DNA of 64,000 bases from Ziziphus jujuba (lineage: Eukaryota; Streptophyta; Magnoliopsida; Rosales; Rhamnaceae). The position numbers and the translations under genes were made by a program. Location: contig NC_083390.1 of NCBI RefSeq assembly GCF_031755915.1, positions 21,561,501 to 21,625,500 on the forward strand. Reading direction: 5' to 3'. Below are positions 22,930 through 35,018 of the stretch, piece by piece. The first letter of the stretch is position 1, and every line of letters starts with the position of its first letter. Below the pieces are notes generated by a model. The model had not been told where the DNA came from and did not search any database. It worked only from the letters and a program-made list of their open reading frames with translations.

Positions 22930-25275
22930 ATTTTTTTTTCTCTGCGGATATGCGTTTTTGCAAATTTGCTTTGCTAGGGCTTTCAAGAGGAAGATTTTGG
23001 GACCGACCATATAAAAAAGTTGTCTGCGGTTGCCAATGCTACGCATCTTTCTCGCAGTACTAAAGATTCGCTCTGTCTAGTTTTGTCTGAAAAAAAGGGC
23101 TCTTTTGTAATTTCATTTTAACGCTGTTAACCTATAAGCAGGAGAAAGTAATCTCAAAATGGAATTTTTTTTTTTTTTTCACTTACAGTGTAAGTGAAGA
23201 ATTTTAAATTTATCTTTCATTAAAAAATATATATATATTTGTAAATGATCTAGTGGCTTGTTCTATATATAGCTTCTGTTTTTATTTGTTTTATAAAAAA
23301 TTAATTTTGTATATATTCTTATTATAAATATTTTTCAGAAATACTTTTTAGAAATTAATCAAATATTTTTCGAACTTGCTTTTAATTTTTTAAATTTTAA
23401 TTAATAAAATATTTGTATCTATTAAAAATTAATATATATGAAATAAAAAAAATATTATCAATAATAAAAAATATTAAATTCATCCTCTTTTTTACAAATT
23501 TGAAAATTCATCAATATAAATAATTATATTCAAATTATATATTTACAATCATGATTAATATCAAAAAATATTTTAATAGTTAAAATATATCTAAGTTAGA
23601 ATTTAAAATTATATTTATTAATTGCTATGATAAATTTTTTTTTAAATAGATTTTAATATATTAATAAATTTATATTTTATTATTTTTAAATTTTAAATTA
23701 TAATTTTTAATAAAAATCAAAGGTTAATAAAAAAATTAATATTAAAATTATTAGATGTTATAATGTGAGCATTAGTGTGTATATATATATATGTATACAC
23801 ACGGTAACGCTGTGTCTTATTTTATTTAGTAACTCTGCTTTTGGCAACATCATATTAAAGAATGATATATTACCAAATTACTTTGTTTGTTATTTGTATC
23901 GTTGCATAAAGAAAAAGAATACAATGAAACGAATCACATATCATTCAAATGGGTAGTTCATGACTAATCTGTGAGAAAAAATAAATTTATATATATATAT
24001 ATATATATGATGAAATGATTCACATATCATTCAAATGGGTAGTTTATTACTACTCTATGAAAAAAAAAAATTGAATATGATGAAATGAATCACATATCAT
24101 TCAAAGATTAGTTTATTACTAGTCTATGTATGTTCGACATTGCATTTGAATAAAATATGATTTAAAAATAATAATATAATTCATTTATATTTTTGTGCAT
24201 CTATCTTCTTGCATTTGGAAATTACATGCTATTTACGCAAAAAATATAAATTACATATTAATACTATTATATGTTTAGTTTTGTTTAATTTTTTTAATTT
24301 TTTTTCCATAAATTATGGCCAAAACTCATGCCGGTGGTGATACACCTTCTGTTTTTCTCTTTTTCTTTTTCTTTTTGTGATGAAAGGTTTTTTTTTTTTT
24401 TTTTTTTTTTTTGGGTGGGGGTGGGTTAGATATGGCCATGTTAACACAAAGTTACCTTTTTGGTAATTTGGTGTAGAGTCACTTGGTTAAGGGGCATAAT
24501 AACTTGATAAGTCTTCTCCTGGCTAACATCTGAGCTTGAAATGGCTCTTCTTGTTTTTTTTTTGGGGTGATTTCGAATAGCCGGGGTTGAAGAAAATAAT
24601 TTTCTTATTTTTAAGAAATGCCATGCAAAAATCTCAGAAAAACATATAAACTGATTAATGCTAATTAACTTGATCCGATTTAATGGAAATGTCCATTTCT
24701 CAATAAACTTGATCAAACTAATCCACCTTGGTTTATACCTTTCAAGCAACAAACAAAATGGCTTATCTCAGCCGTGATTAATCCCCACCCTCGCTCAAAT
24801 AATAAGAAACAAAAATAAAAACCAAAAGGAAATCGTTTATCTTTATATGATTTCCACCCATTCCCTGAGACAACAGAAAAAAAAAAAAAAAAAAAATCTA
24901 GTTTAACAAAATTTCATCAAAAAAACAAATAGTTCACTAAGGTGTATCTCCTAGGAACTTTTACAATATGTACACCCTACACAGCTTCTATTCTAATATA
25001 TATTAATAAATTTATTTAATATATGGATTTACAGATATTAGAGACCGAGTAATATAATCCTATATATATATCTCCAGAAGCATATAAATGATTGATCCAA
25101 AGAAAATTTAAAAAAAAAAAAGAAGAAAGCAAATTAGGAGCATAGCTAAATAAATTAAAAAAAAAAAAAAAGAAACTATGGCATTTAGGGTAATGTCGAA
25201 AGAGTAATTATTTCAAATTTTGACCATACCCAAAAATTTCGGCAGCTTCTCTGTCTTATCTCATCATCAATGAGT
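22930..25275. other. intergenic, no gene seen
   Basis: AT-rich DNA with many A/T runs, including a T-rich run around 24388-24411 and (TA)n tracts. It includes the three-copy repeat listed separately. No exon is supported. The open frame at 24441-24752 on the minus strand has no recognisable domain. Confidence 0.55.
23924..24130 (+). repeat. three-copy tandem repeat, about 50 bp conserved core
   Basis: Copies starting at 23924, 24010 and 24080 share ATGAAAYGAATCACATATC, then ATTCAAA, then TAGTTYATKACTA and CTATG/CTGTG. The spacers differ (86 and 70 bp) because of an intervening (TA)n and an A-run. Confidence 0.85.
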
Positions 25276-25279
25276 GCAG

Positions 25280-25440
25280 AGCAAGAAGGGAAAGAGAGGA
25301 ACAAAAGGAAATCATTGGCATGGGAGGAATAGGCAGGAAAAAACATGCTATTATTATTTTTTATCTTGTAAATAATTATTTTTACTCTTGCCAAACCTCC
25401 CATAGCCAAAAATTTCCATAAGTTCTTTATCTCTCTTTCC
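25280..25440 (-). ncRNA. MIR482: MIR482/2118-like precursor hairpin, locus 4
   Basis: The + strand 25317-25338 (GGCATGGGAGGAATAGGCAG..) corresponds to codons G-M-G-G-I-G-R. The minus-strand product ends TATTCCTCCCATGCC, like known miR482 variants ending CCCATGCC. The partner arm is 25386-25407 (TCTTGCCAAACCTCCCATAG..), pairing with one single-base bulge. The lower stem GGAACAAAAGGAAATCATT is shared nearly word for word with locus 5. Confidence 0.8.
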
Positions 25441-25444
25441 CTCT

Positions 25445-26160
25445 TCTCTCTCTGTTATGGAAAGCTAATGAAACATTCAAATCCAATGACGAAGAAGGAG
25501 GCAAATAAATTGGTAAGGTAGGCAGATATTTATTCACAAAATATAAATAATAAATAATAAATAAATGAAAAGGGTGACTAGATAGTCAATGTGTGAAGTG
25601 AAAGGTGTAGATTTCAAAACGCGTTGATGTCAGCCTTGAAAATGACGATAAGAGGAGCTGTCCAAAGAAGGAGACACTATTGATTAATTTAATGCATTGG
25701 GTCTCCACTTTTGATGGTTATTTATTTATTATTATTGTTATTTTGGGATAAGGTACAGAAGGAGATTCTTAAACTCTGGGTCTGGGAAGAACCATTGACT
25801 AAGGAATTGCATTCACACCGTGTGAATTTTTATTTTTGAAAAACGCACCTTGTGAATTACGGTGAAACTAATATCTAAAAAATAAATAAAAAAATAAAAT
25901 TAATATATATATATATATATATTTTTTGGAATAAAATTGAAGATAAAGTTTTTTTTTTATATAAAAAAGAAAATTAAAGTACAAGTATTGGGAGATGCTT
26001 TTCTTTTTTTGGTTAATAATGGGAGATGCTCTTCAGCACCATGTAAATTGATCCACTTTGCTTGCATTTAGATACCACACTAACATGAAATGTATTAAAT
26101 ATTGAGTTTCAAGTTTAATTTTTTTTTTTAATTATTTTTTTTTTTAAATAGCTTCTATAT
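25445..26160. other. intergenic, no gene seen
   Basis: AT-rich with a (TA)n run at about 25903-25922. No exon or RNA gene recognised. Confidence 0.5.
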
Positions 26161-26162
26161 AT

Positions 26163-27261
26163 ATGCTGAATTTTTCTGCCTTTCGATTGTAAGACTTAGC
26201 ACGAATAGTGGAGATTGAATCCACTTTCAATTACAATTTTCACGTGAGATTTTTTGCCAAATTTCCCCTGAATCCTTTCCTCTCGAAGCAGTTACATTTT
26301 CGCTCTCACTAGCTCAAAAGGATTTTGCCAAAATTGCTCCACTGTTTGACAATGTATTGAATTCTTCAATGGAATTTATAGTAGCTACTGTCACCATTAT
26401 TGTGGTCGCAATAACAGAAGGCCTGCCATTAGCAGTTATATTAACTCTTGCTTATTCAATGAAGAGAATGATGGCAGATAAAGCAATGGTGAGGAAGCTC
26501 TCTGTTTGCAAAACAATGAGCTCTGCCACCATCATATGTACGGACAAAACAAATACATTAACCATGAACCAAATGAAAGTCACAAAGTGTTGGCTAGGCA
26601 AATAATTTTTGGAAGAATCAGGAGTTTATTCTTCAGTTGCTCCATATGTTATAGAATTGCTCAGGGAAGGAATTGCTCTGAATACCACAGATAGTATATG
26701 CAGGCCAAGTTTTGGAATGGAATATGAAATCTCAGGTAGTCCAACAGAGAAAGCAATTCTTTCATGGGCAATTGAGGATTTGCACATGGATATGGAGAAA
26801 ATTACGAGGAAATATTCAATTCTTCATGTTGAGGCTTTCAATTCACAGAAAAAAAGAAATGGGGTTTTATTGAAGAGGAAAGTTGATAGCTCTATCCACG
26901 TTCATTGGAAAGGAGCAGCTGAGATGATTCTAGCAATGTTCAATTGAAGTTCTAGATTTGACCCAATCCCTAGATGGTGGAAGCAAATTAGGGTTCTAAG
27001 ATTTTTTGTCCGGTGGAAGCAGTAGAGAGTGAAGAATGGTGGTGGCTCAATGTCACGTGCAAGCTGGAGATGGTGGTGGCTTAACGTTGCTGGCACGGTG
27101 GGTGGAAATGGCTTAACGTCGTTGACACGGTGCAAAAGGGAAGAGAAGAAAAATGTGCGAATGGAAAGAGGAGAAATATGCAAAAACCCACACATGAGGG
27201 AATGTTCAATCTCCACCGTTTGTGCCAGATTTTACAATCGAAAGGCAGGAAAATTCAGCAT
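26163..27261 (+). mobile_element. small Pack-MULE-like element with inverted repeats around a gene fragment
   Basis: 26163-26281 and 27261-27163 are inverted repeats. Both read inward as ATGCTGAATTTT, CTGCCTTTCGATTGTAA, GTGGAGATTGAA, then a weaker CAYGTG...TTTTTGC...ATTTC. Together they bound about 1.1 kb whose centre is a plasma-membrane/tonoplast Ca2+-ATPase gene piece. No transposase is present. A fragment of a host gene held between about 100-bp inverted repeats is the structure of a Pack-MULE. I could not find a convincing 9-10 bp target duplication, so the exact ends are uncertain. Confidence 0.6.
26357..26943 (+). pseudogene. autoinhibited Ca2+-ATPase (ACA type) gene fragment
   Basis: About 196 codons in one frame match the middle of a P2B Ca2+-ATPase. 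They contain the M4 segment VVAITEGLPLAV (family PEGL, here TEGL), TLAYSMKRMMADKAMVRKLS, the phosphorylation motif CTDKTNTLT (family DKTGTLT, D at 26543-26545), and the nucleotide-binding-domain motifs EISGSPTEKAILSWA and HVHWKGAAEMILAM. It is broken by an in-frame TAA (26603-26605) and lacks the N-terminal and C-terminal thirds of the usual roughly 1000 residues. The two altered catalytic motifs, the stop and the truncation make it a pseudogene. No intron is present in the piece, as in the intronless ACA12/13 group. Confidence 0.9.
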
Positions 27262-27305
27262 GTTTTTGGACCTCACAGGAACCATACGGACGGTCCTCAT
27301 ATTAG

Positions 27306-28354
27306 CAAAGCCATCTCAACAATTTTTGAGGCCCTAGGCCAAACAAAATATTTAGGGTCATAATTAAATATTATTTTTTATAAAATTGATTTTTTGATAT
27401 AAATTATTATTTTTTTTCTTGCTTTTTAGATGTAAAATTACTAATTAAATTTTTATATTTAAAATTTGATAATAAATATTTTTCAATTGATAAAATTGTT
27501 AATTATTTAATCCTTTTAAAATATAATTGAACATAAATAAACTTTTATTAATTTCAATTTTGAAAAACTTTTTTTTCATTGAAACTGTACTAACAAAATA
27601 TAATAAATCTATATATAGGGAAAATAATTTTTTTTTAAAGTTTTAATTCTCAAAATAAATCTAATTAATTTAGTTGAATTAAGATATAAAAAAAAAATAT
27701 AAAAGCAAAAACTAAAGGGATATAAAGTCTACTTTTTTACAAACAATTAGAACAATTAGTAAATAATTAAAATCATAAATTCATAAAAAAATAAAAATTA
27801 AAACTATTATGAAAATGAACAATACAAATCCATTAAAATAAATTGTCGCTTACAAGCTTATCTTTTATTTTAAAGTCATTTGCATTAAAATTGCAAATGA
27901 TATAGGTTGGATACCAAAATTAAATAAATATAAAAAAACGAATGAATGATAAGGGATGAAAATAAGTGAGTAAGATGAGAAAAAATGCATAAGCAAATGA
28001 AAAAAATATTTAACATATTTTTTCTTCTTTTTTATTATTAAAATATAATCAATTATAGAATATAAAATATTTAATTGAACTTAATTAATATTATTTTTCA
28101 AAAATAAAAATAGTTAAAGATGATTATTGAAATAAACAATCAATTAAAATTCATCTAAAAACAAATAATCAATTAGAGATAGTTTAATTTTTTTTTAAAT
28201 CAAAATTTTTATACTTTTAAAATAAATTAATAATTATATTCTATTTAATATATGTATATATTATATATATGGATTTTTTTATTTTTTTTTAGGGGCCCCA
28301 AGGAAATGGAGGCCTAGGCATGGCCCTTAGTGGCCTTTGCTTTAAGCCGGCTTG
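27306..28354. mobile_element. non-autonomous hAT-like element with 8-bp target duplication
   Basis: The ends are flanked by perfect 8-bp direct repeats CATATTAG (27298-27305 and 28355-28362). The terminal inverted repeats are short and imperfect (CAAAGCC... against CAAGCCGGCTT on the other strand). GGCC-rich subterminal blocks (GAGGCCCTAGGCC near 27329, GGCCTAGGCATGGCC near 28310) sit at both ends of an otherwise AT-rich, non-coding 1049-bp body. The 8-bp duplication and CA...TG ends indicate the hAT superfamily. It inserted 45 bp from the end of the Ca2+-ATPase-carrying element. Confidence 0.7.
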
Positions 28355-28370
28355 CATATTAGACACTTTC

Positions 28371-28412
<42 letters not shown>

Positions 28413-29761
28413 CAATCATGCATGATTTTTTAAATTAGTTTGTAGCTTTTTTTTAAGAAAAAATATTGATATATTTTTTTAATTAGTTTGTCCTTAAATT
28501 AATTCAATTCAAAATTATAATAACTTGTGTCCTAAACTTTATATATCACATAGCACAAAATGAGAATTACTATGATTTTTTTTAAATGAAGAATTACTAC
28601 TGGTACAAAATTTAGCGTCCATGGTTATAGTTTAAGACTATAGCAAGGAATGGACATCAACTATTTCAAAATAATTAACTATCACTTTCAAATAAAATTA
28701 TTATCATTTACCATAAAAATTAAAAATAATAATAATAATAAATCATTAATATTTCCTGTCCAGAATTTAATAAACAAATAACAAAACCTTATGAAGGGAA
28801 TGAAAAGCATTCTTTCATCTTGAAGAAGAAAACTTAAACAAAATTTTCAGCTTAGAAGTGTACACTAGTTTTTTATATTCCAATTTGCTGAAAAACATTG
28901 AAGTACAAAGCAAAATATAGACAGAAAAAAAGAAGAAAAACAATTATGTCTTTGTCCACATTCCACAATGTGGTTCACTTTCACTGCAAACCGCGTAGCA
29001 GAGCAGCAAAGAAGTCGTGAAAGTCGTTCATCTTGTTGATTTTAATTCACTAATTTCCTCTCCTATTTCTCGGAAGCCAAACAATATTTACTCTTTTTCT
29101 TCTTATGACCCCAACAACTTTTCTTCGAAAGCAAACACCTATTCAGAATCAGCATCATTCGACTTTTCCCTCAAATCTCACCCACCAATTCAAATATTTC
29201 TTGTTGAAAAAAAAAAAAAAAAACTATTGTTTTTGGTGGTTTTACTTTTGGCATTCCAACTCAGGCTCTTTCAAGTAATGCTCCACCTCTTCAATACAAT
29301 TAATTTTTTTTTTTCCCAATAACAATTTCAGTTTTTTAGTTCAATGCTAATAAGACCTCTTTAACAACAATTGCTGAATTTGGTTCTTGTTTCATCTAAC
29401 ACTATTGATAAACACCTTTATATATATATATATATATATATTTATAATAACTACATGTAAATGGGTATTTCATTTTTCAAAAAAATATCAGTGTGTGTAT
29501 CTACATGTAAGACATACAAAACTATATTAGATATATGATCAAATTCAAATGGGGTTAATATGATGATTAATATTAAGATTTTATTTTTCAATCTTCAAAT
29601 TATATTAAAAATTTATAATTTAAAATTATATTTATTAATTATTAAATTATGAAGTCATCTTTTTTAAAATATACTTTTAATATGTTTTTAAATTTTAATC
29701 CTTATAATCTAAAAGTTAATAAAAAAAATATCATATTAAAAATATCATATTATCGTCTTAC

Positions 29762-29792
<31 letters not shown>

Positions 29793-29860
29793 CTATGGAG
29801 ATCCAAGTAAAAGTGAATTATAAAACTAAAATTATTGAAAGAAATAAAGTCCCCGATTTG

Positions 29861-29898
29861 TATGGAAATGATGTAGTACTATGGAAATGATGTAGTAC
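29861..29898 (+). repeat. 19-bp tandem duplication
   Basis: TATGGAAATGATGTAGTAC occurs twice, head to tail, with no difference. Confidence 0.95.
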
Positions 29899-30391
29899 TT
29901 GGAAGGTCTAGATTGCTATGCATTAAGCCAAAACCAACACAAACAATAGGTTTTTTTCCACAAGAAAACTTTGAACATAGCTGGTGAAATAAGAGCAGAA
30001 AGTTGAATGCTGAAGATTCTGAAAAGAGATTTTCTATACGAAGAAAAGTTGATGGGTTGTAAAGGGAAAACTAGAAAATATTGTTTGACTTTCGAGAAAA
30101 AGTGAAGAAAACGAAAATGACTTGGAAGAATTTGGATATGTCTTTAATTTTTAATTTTTTTTTGGGGTAATAGGATATGTCTGTAATTTTGTGCTATGTT
30201 AGGCTGTAACCATTGAAGGAAACACATTGAGGAGGAAAAAACTTAAACCAGTTTTGAAGAAAAACTTCGGGACCAAAACTGCCGAAGAAGTTGTATAGGT
30301 TGGTCTTTTTCCCCTGTAACCTACCATTCTAGAATTTGTAGTTCTCATCTTTTTCTACTTTTGTTTTGCTTCCTCTTTCACTAATTCTATG

Positions 30392-30423
<32 letters not shown>

Positions 30424-30550
30424 TTTTACATTAATATAATGATTTACATTTTGAGGCAAATTATATTTGTTAGCTATATGTTTAAAATTAAATCTTTTAA
30501 AAAAGATTTAGAAGGATAATAAATTGTTTCCACTCATAATAACAATAGAA

Positions 30551-30950
30551 TATATGACATATAAAAAATTCGTGCCAATTTTTTATTATATTGAAATGAC
30601 CGATATAACATATATATAGTTAAAATAAAATGGCTATGTGACACATACAAAAACCGTGCTCATTTATTTTTAAAATGAAATTACTAATTTGTTTTTTGAT
30701 TAATAAAAACGACCAATTTGTTTCAAAATTAAAAAAATGAAACAAATAATGTGCACATAGATCCAACATTAAATGATAATGTGACATGTAAAAAGACTAG
30801 TGTTAATACAGGCTAAAATAAAATAAATATATGATATATTGTTAGAACTGTGTAGAATGAAATAACTATGTGGCACATAAAAGATTCTGTGTCATTTTTT
30901 TTTTTTTTAAATAAAATGGCAGTATGACATGTAAATGACTCATGTTGAAC
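30551..30950 (+). repeat. degenerate repeat array
   Basis: At least five diverged copies of a motif like TATGTGACACATAAAAGATTC followed by GTGCCA/GTGTCA-type sequence occur near 30553, 30634, 30779, 30868 and 30923. The irregular spacing suggests an old tandem array broken by indels. Confidence 0.5.
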
Positions 30951-31369
30951 TCTATTTAAATTGAGATCTCAAAAAAAAAAAAAAAATTAAAAAGAGATTT
31001 ATTCGTTTGTGCATTATTTATATAATTTTTTTTATTACATTATTTACATAATTTAATAGCTAAAAGTTAATTAAGTTATAATTTCTTAGAAACCATCCAA
31101 CTATCAATAGCTGATGGCACGCTAAATTGGCCTAAATTTAGTTAATGATCCTGCTGAGTTTATGAGACTGAGTGCTTTTATGGTGCATGCAATCCAAGAA
31201 ATCTATGCAATTTTCCTTCTTTTTCTTGTTTGGACATAGGGAGATTAACTCTCATCAGCTGTCTAGTTTCCTTTAGGTCGTGATTCTTTTTGTATCTGGA
31301 TTGAGGAAGCCCCTGATTTCCGAGTGTTTGATGCTGATTTACACATCTAATGAAGTACAGTCTTTCTAT

Positions 31370-31400
<31 letters not shown>

Positions 31401-33149
31401 AAAATCCTCTAAATCCGGTTATTCCCTTTGGTTTTGTTTCATATTTGTTTTTTTCGTTGGTTTCTAATCAAGACATTCAATAATTATTTTTCTAATTGAC
31501 TATGTTGTATGTATACCACATCATGCAGTCAATTAATAATTTACTAATACACATTATTTTTATAATTGATGAAAGTAAAGCTACATGGACAAAGTGGACC
31601 AATTAGCAGCGAAACCATTATTTTCTTCATAATTATGAGTTCAAATTCTCCATTAATAATTATAAAGATAAAGACTAAGAAGGAAACTTTTCATTATTAA
31701 GGTCGGATCGATGAGGCTGAAGCTATTGTAGCATCTCAAACCTATCTTTCTTTCCCACTTTCAATGTCTGAAAAATAAAAATAAGTGATATCATATTCAA
31801 CTTTTGTTAACAATTGGTCTATTATATTGTATAAAAGTTATTCAAATAAGTTGATTACCCTGCCTTCTGAAATTCCATAGATATAATATTCTTTATTTAG
31901 TAGATTTATCACCTCTTTTTTATTTTTTAAATTTTTTTCCTACACCTAAAAATTCATTTAGCGTTTAGAGAAAATGAAAAATCGTACAGGCTTTAAACAT
32001 TTTAATTTGGGACTGATGCTCTTCCGAATAGAAAAGATTAAGGAATTCTATTCACCAAAATAAAAATAAAAATGAAGAATAAGAGAGCAAGGAATTTTTA
32101 ACATTTAATAACAATTATCCTATATTACTTGAATTTAATTTTTTTCTTTAATGTCTTACTTTTATTTGTAATGTTACATAATTAATTAGAACTTTATTTT
32201 TCATAGATTCAAAACCAAACGCCAAATATTTGACCTTTAGATAAAGATGTTTAAGCTTTTATTCGACATTTATCTTTTTATCAGTCCTACTTGTCTAACA
32301 ATTGATTATCATTTTTTCCATGGCGTTGTTATTTTATTATTATTATTTTTTTTTTTATATTCAATCAATCATAAAACATCTAGTTACATTTTTTTTTTCT
32401 TTTTCCTCCCCCCCCCTCCCTTTTTGTGTGTGAATTATATAACATATTGTTGCTATTTTTTAGTCCTTGGATATATGATAGGATAAAAGCAAAAAAATAC
32501 AGATCAAAAACACAAAGTGGAAAAAATTAAAACAATTTCAAATATTAATCCGCAAAATATGTATATTTTAGAAGAAGGGTTGCATCCGAACTTTTTTATC
32601 ATCAAGTACAATGACTTATGGTATCACTAAAAAAAAAAAAAAAAAACCAACATCTTTTGCTTCTTCTATCACATAAAACAGAACCAACAGATATATTCAT
32701 CTACGAAGAAAACTATTACTTAAAACAGAACTACTCATGGAAACCACAAAAAAGAAAAAAAAAAGAAAAAAAAAAAGCCTTCGAATCAAGTAATTAGCCA
32801 AAGTGTAAATATAAATAAAAACAAACAAAATTACTAAGATCAAGAAAATGAAAACTTAAGAGCAAAGAGGTAGGCTTTCGAAGAGGCTAAAAGCCTTTCC
32901 TTTTTTTCCTCTAATTTCCTTCTCATCTTCTAACCTACCCAAACACACGAAATATAATAATATAATAGAAGAAGTTCGTGTAACAAACACTTAAAACAGT
33001 ATAATAACAACACAATTAATCGTTTTATCCCAAAAAAAAAAAAAATAAATAAAACATAAGTAATCGACTAAAATAACTTGGTACCTAGATCTTTGAGTAT
33101 GTAACAAAAATAGAGAATTTTTTTTTTTTTTGGGTAAAATTAAACGAAG

Positions 33150-33335
33150 AGAAGGAAAGTGGAAAAGGAGGAACAAAAGGAAATCATGGGAATGGGTGGA
33201 GTCGGCAAGAGAATAAATGCTCTCTCTCTTTCCCTCATCTCAACAAATTCAAGACCTCTTTCTTCTTTTTTCTTGCCAACTCACCCATATCCCAAAACTT
33301 CCTTAAGCTCTTTACTCCTTTTCCCTCTTCTCTAG
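33150..33335 (-). ncRNA. MIR482: MIR482/2118-like precursor hairpin, locus 5
   Basis: The + strand 33189-33210 reads GGAATGGGTGGAGTCGGCAA.., codons G-M-G-G-V-G-K. The minus-strand product starts TCTTGCCGACTCC and ends ACCCATTCC, close to both miR482b and miR2118 (which begins two bases in, TTGCCGA). The partner arm 33271-33292 pairs along the whole duplex with only two single-base bulges, the best hairpin of the five. Of the five loci this one is most likely to be processed. Confidence 0.85.
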
Positions 33336-35018
33336 CTCGTCCATCTCTCTCTTTCTCTATCTCTCTCTCTCTCTCCCTCTATGGCTAGCTCTGGTTCCAG
33401 ATTTGGTAATATGCATATGCACATGACACTACTTATATATGGTGGGTGCTAATGTTACTAGGGTTTTCAGTCAAAACTCAAAACGTGTCGTCGTCAGATG
33501 TAAAGCGCGTTTTCCTGGAATTTTTGGCTTTGGAAATAAAAGGATGGGCCAGTCCGTGTATTATTTGTTTTAGTAAAGGTGTTCCTCATTTTATCAAAGC
33601 CCAATGTCTGGAAAGCCGTCCCTACCTTTTTGTTTTCTATTTTTTTGTTTTTTTGGGGCTTTTTTCTACAACGTAACTTTCTTTGCCCATATAATTTTTG
33701 TGAACCATATTTTCTCTAATAACTAATATTTTGTTTTATTTTATGAAAATAAAATGAAAAGGAGGAATATTTTGTTCTACCCCAAAGAAATGATCAAAAT
33801 ATAGAGAATATTTTATTTATTTATTTATTTTTCCCCATCTTCTTTTTATTTTTATTATTTTATATTTTGTTTTGATTCATCGGGTTGATTTGTCGCCGAA
33901 CCCTTGTTCAAGCTAACTGACTACACTGTGGGAGTTTTTAGTCAGGGTTGGTCCAAACATTCAGACCAAGATTAGCCCACTTATTGACAAGGAAGGCGAT
34001 TGTACAGTTTCAGGCCCAATATGGTGCCTAATTGTCCTGGTTTATAGCCATACCCCATTGGATAATGTTCCAAAAGATTTTAGCAATTACGAGTCCGTAT
34101 AATTTAATAACAATTACTTAATGGCATGTAACCCCGTCCGCATAATTTAATAGTCACTCAAATGGCATTTACTCCAAAGGACCCCAACCGAACAGAGCTT
34201 GGACCACAGAACCAAGACCAAAATGAAAATACATTAAACAATCAGCAACACCGGCCATCGATTTTTTACCTAATTTTGTGATGGAAGATTAGTGGTTGAT
34301 AAAAAAGAAACAATAAATTCTAGATTCATGGAAAGTCCCACTCACGTGGTAAACAAAATTTGATAGAAACAAAATTTTGATGACCCTAGCATTTTTGTTA
34401 TACGATTATATACCGAAGAAGAAAACTCATACATACAATTGAAAAAATATACGAGCCAGCCAGTAAACAAATTTTAAAGATATACTGAACGCAATTGATA
34501 TTAATAATTATCTTAGTAAGCTATAAATGACCAAGTCCAATGAGAAGTTTGCTTAATTTGGCAGAATCAAATACATTATTACAGAGAGTATCTTTCTGGT
34601 TGCTTTGATGATTTTAGAGATCATCAAGCATGCCATATTAAGTATTGATGGTTTTCAAAGTAATATTTATAAGGAACCAAAAAATATATCAACAGGCCAG
34701 CCGTATATTAGAAGAGATCCAAAATCGATCTCTCTGGAATCCTCATCTAATGTCTCCACCATCTGGGCCACACAAACCCTTTTTTTTTTTTTTTTTTTTT
34801 TTTAATAAGCAGATTCTCGGATCAACATTAACTAACACATAACACAAATTATTATTTTATGTTATATGTTCTGTCCAAATTGGGGTATACTTATACTATA
34901 TAATGAGAGTATTATTATTTACCATTTCGCATATAAACATCTAAGTAATATACCCGATCATGGTCTTCTTGTCATGCACAGTCATCGTTATTCTTTTATC
35001 AAGGATGATATATATATT
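33336..35018. other. intergenic; 3' flank of the CCCH gene at its right end
   Basis: CT-rich near 33345-33380, otherwise AT-rich with a T21 run at 34781-34802. No exon is supported. The 3' untranslated region of the CCCH gene should lie just below 35019. Confidence 0.5.

Larger units (their letters stand above)
28363..33145. other. intergenic, repeats only
   Basis: AT-rich DNA with (TA)n tracts (28378-28411, 29420-29441, 29761-29784, 30393-30419). No exon is supported. The open frame at 29017-29322 lacks a domain, contains a Lys run from a poly-A tract and is not called. Confidence 0.5.

Noticed and set aside
29017..29322. 101-codon plus-strand frame
   Set aside because: Contains a Lys run from poly-A, has no domain and has no splice support.
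31600..31670. Possible SINE with box-B-like GAGTTCAAATTCTCC
   Set aside because: No box A, no A-tail and no target duplication could be found. The same holds for AGTTCAAATCTCC near 17045.
19834..33210. Plus-strand P-loop-like codons (GMGGVGK) as NB-LRR gene remnants
   Set aside because: The codons stop matching just after the K/R (no TTLA continuation), and each has a nearby inverted partner arm, so hairpin RNA genes explain them better.
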